From Peromyscus leucopus (Eukaryota; Chordata; Mammalia; Rodentia; Cricetidae): 64,000 nucleotides of DNA. Under the pieces are notes generated by a model. That model was not told the origin of the DNA. It did no database searches and saw only the letters and a list, made by a program, of their open reading frames with translations. The first letter of the stretch is position 1; the number at the start of each line of letters is the position of its first letter. Shown piece after piece: positions 63,661 to 64,000 of this stretch. The translations under genes and the position numbers were made by a program. The stretch is from NCBI RefSeq assembly GCF_004664715.2, contig NC_051074.1, forward strand, positions 14,957,178 to 15,021,177, read 5' to 3'.

Positions 63661-64000
63661 TACTTCTCAAACCAGTTGGGGAGAAACTACGATGAGTGAG
63701 GAAAATTCCATACATTGAAAACTGAAACAGGACGTGTGTGAAGATGCAGTTCAGTCAGAGGCCAGCCAATGTGATGTTTGGCATATGATTCCAATTTTTA
63801 AGAAATACCATCTTTGATGCTTTCTTGCAAGATAAGTCAATGGATATTTTTCAATCAATGAGTGAGGAATAACAACAATAAAAAGAGAAAGGACAGCTTA
63901 CAGCGGTGGCATGTTTTATAACTAGAAAATGTTCTTTTACCAGAAAATAATTTTGACAAAAGAATTTAAAGAGTCTTATTTGACAATAAAGTTGCTGCAT
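63661..64000. other. unassigned sequence to the window end
   Basis: No gene or repeat recognised. Confidence 0.4.

Overview
This is ordinary nuclear DNA of a rodent. The SINEs (B1, B2/B3, B4), the Lx-type L1 ends and the long (CA)n/(GA)n microsatellites all say rodent. The B1 wording, with 'caagtgagttccaggaaaggcgc'-like centres, and the abundant TGCTGTGG...CTACA LTR family look cricetid (deer mouse, vole or hamster relatives) rather than mouse or rat; that refinement rests on memory of the families and is moderate at best. No intact host gene, spliced exon, tRNA, rRNA, CRISPR array or bacterial-style operon is visible. The window looks like an AT-rich intergenic or deep-intronic stretch.

The only long protein-coding homology is a 5'-truncated processed copy of TRIP12, a HECT-type E3 ubiquitin ligase, at about 29.8-31.96 kb on the + strand. 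It keeps the last ~600 codons, the 3'UTR, an AATAAA and an A-tail, and has no introns. One single-base deletion at 31085/31086 separates the HECT N-lobe from the C-lobe. It sits inside an older, inverted L1 fragment, and the L1 resumes on the far side, which fixes the insertion boundaries.

Layout: 0-5.35 kb old L1 pieces and unassigned DNA; 5.36-5.74 kb a solo ERVK-like LTR with perfect 6-bp duplications; 7.2-7.85 kb a microsatellite and SINE cluster; 7.9-12.5 kb mostly non-repetitive DNA (possible conserved non-coding sequence); 12.58-13.45 kb an antisense L1 3' end with 17-bp duplications; 13.5-20.4 kb mostly non-repetitive; 20.4-27.9 kb SINE, LTR and microsatellite rich; 28.0-32.03 kb a stack of Lx-type L1 fragments hosting the TRIP12 retrocopy; 34.6-38.5 kb another inverted L1 split by a non-coding LTR retrotransposon (element A); 40-44.3 kb L1, B1, a GC-rich solo LTR and a composite LTR-like repeat; 44.8-50.3 kb largely unassigned; 50.3-55.0 kb a second LTR element (B) followed by a third (C) nested inside a B1, which ends in a long polypurine tract; 55-56 kb B1 and a MaLR-type LTR; 56-64 kb largely unassigned with a young B1 and two B4-like SINEs.

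Elements A, B, C and the 5.4-kb solo LTR belong to one non-autonomous ERVK-like family. A and B read on the - strand, with a polypurine tract before the 3' LTR, a primer-binding site resembling the tRNA-Lys1,2 complement after the 5' LTR, and no coding capacity that I can see. I did not find a new biological system; the items most worth a second look are the rearranged structures of elements A and C, the composite SINE at 24.2 kb, and the near-intact TRIP12 retrocopy.
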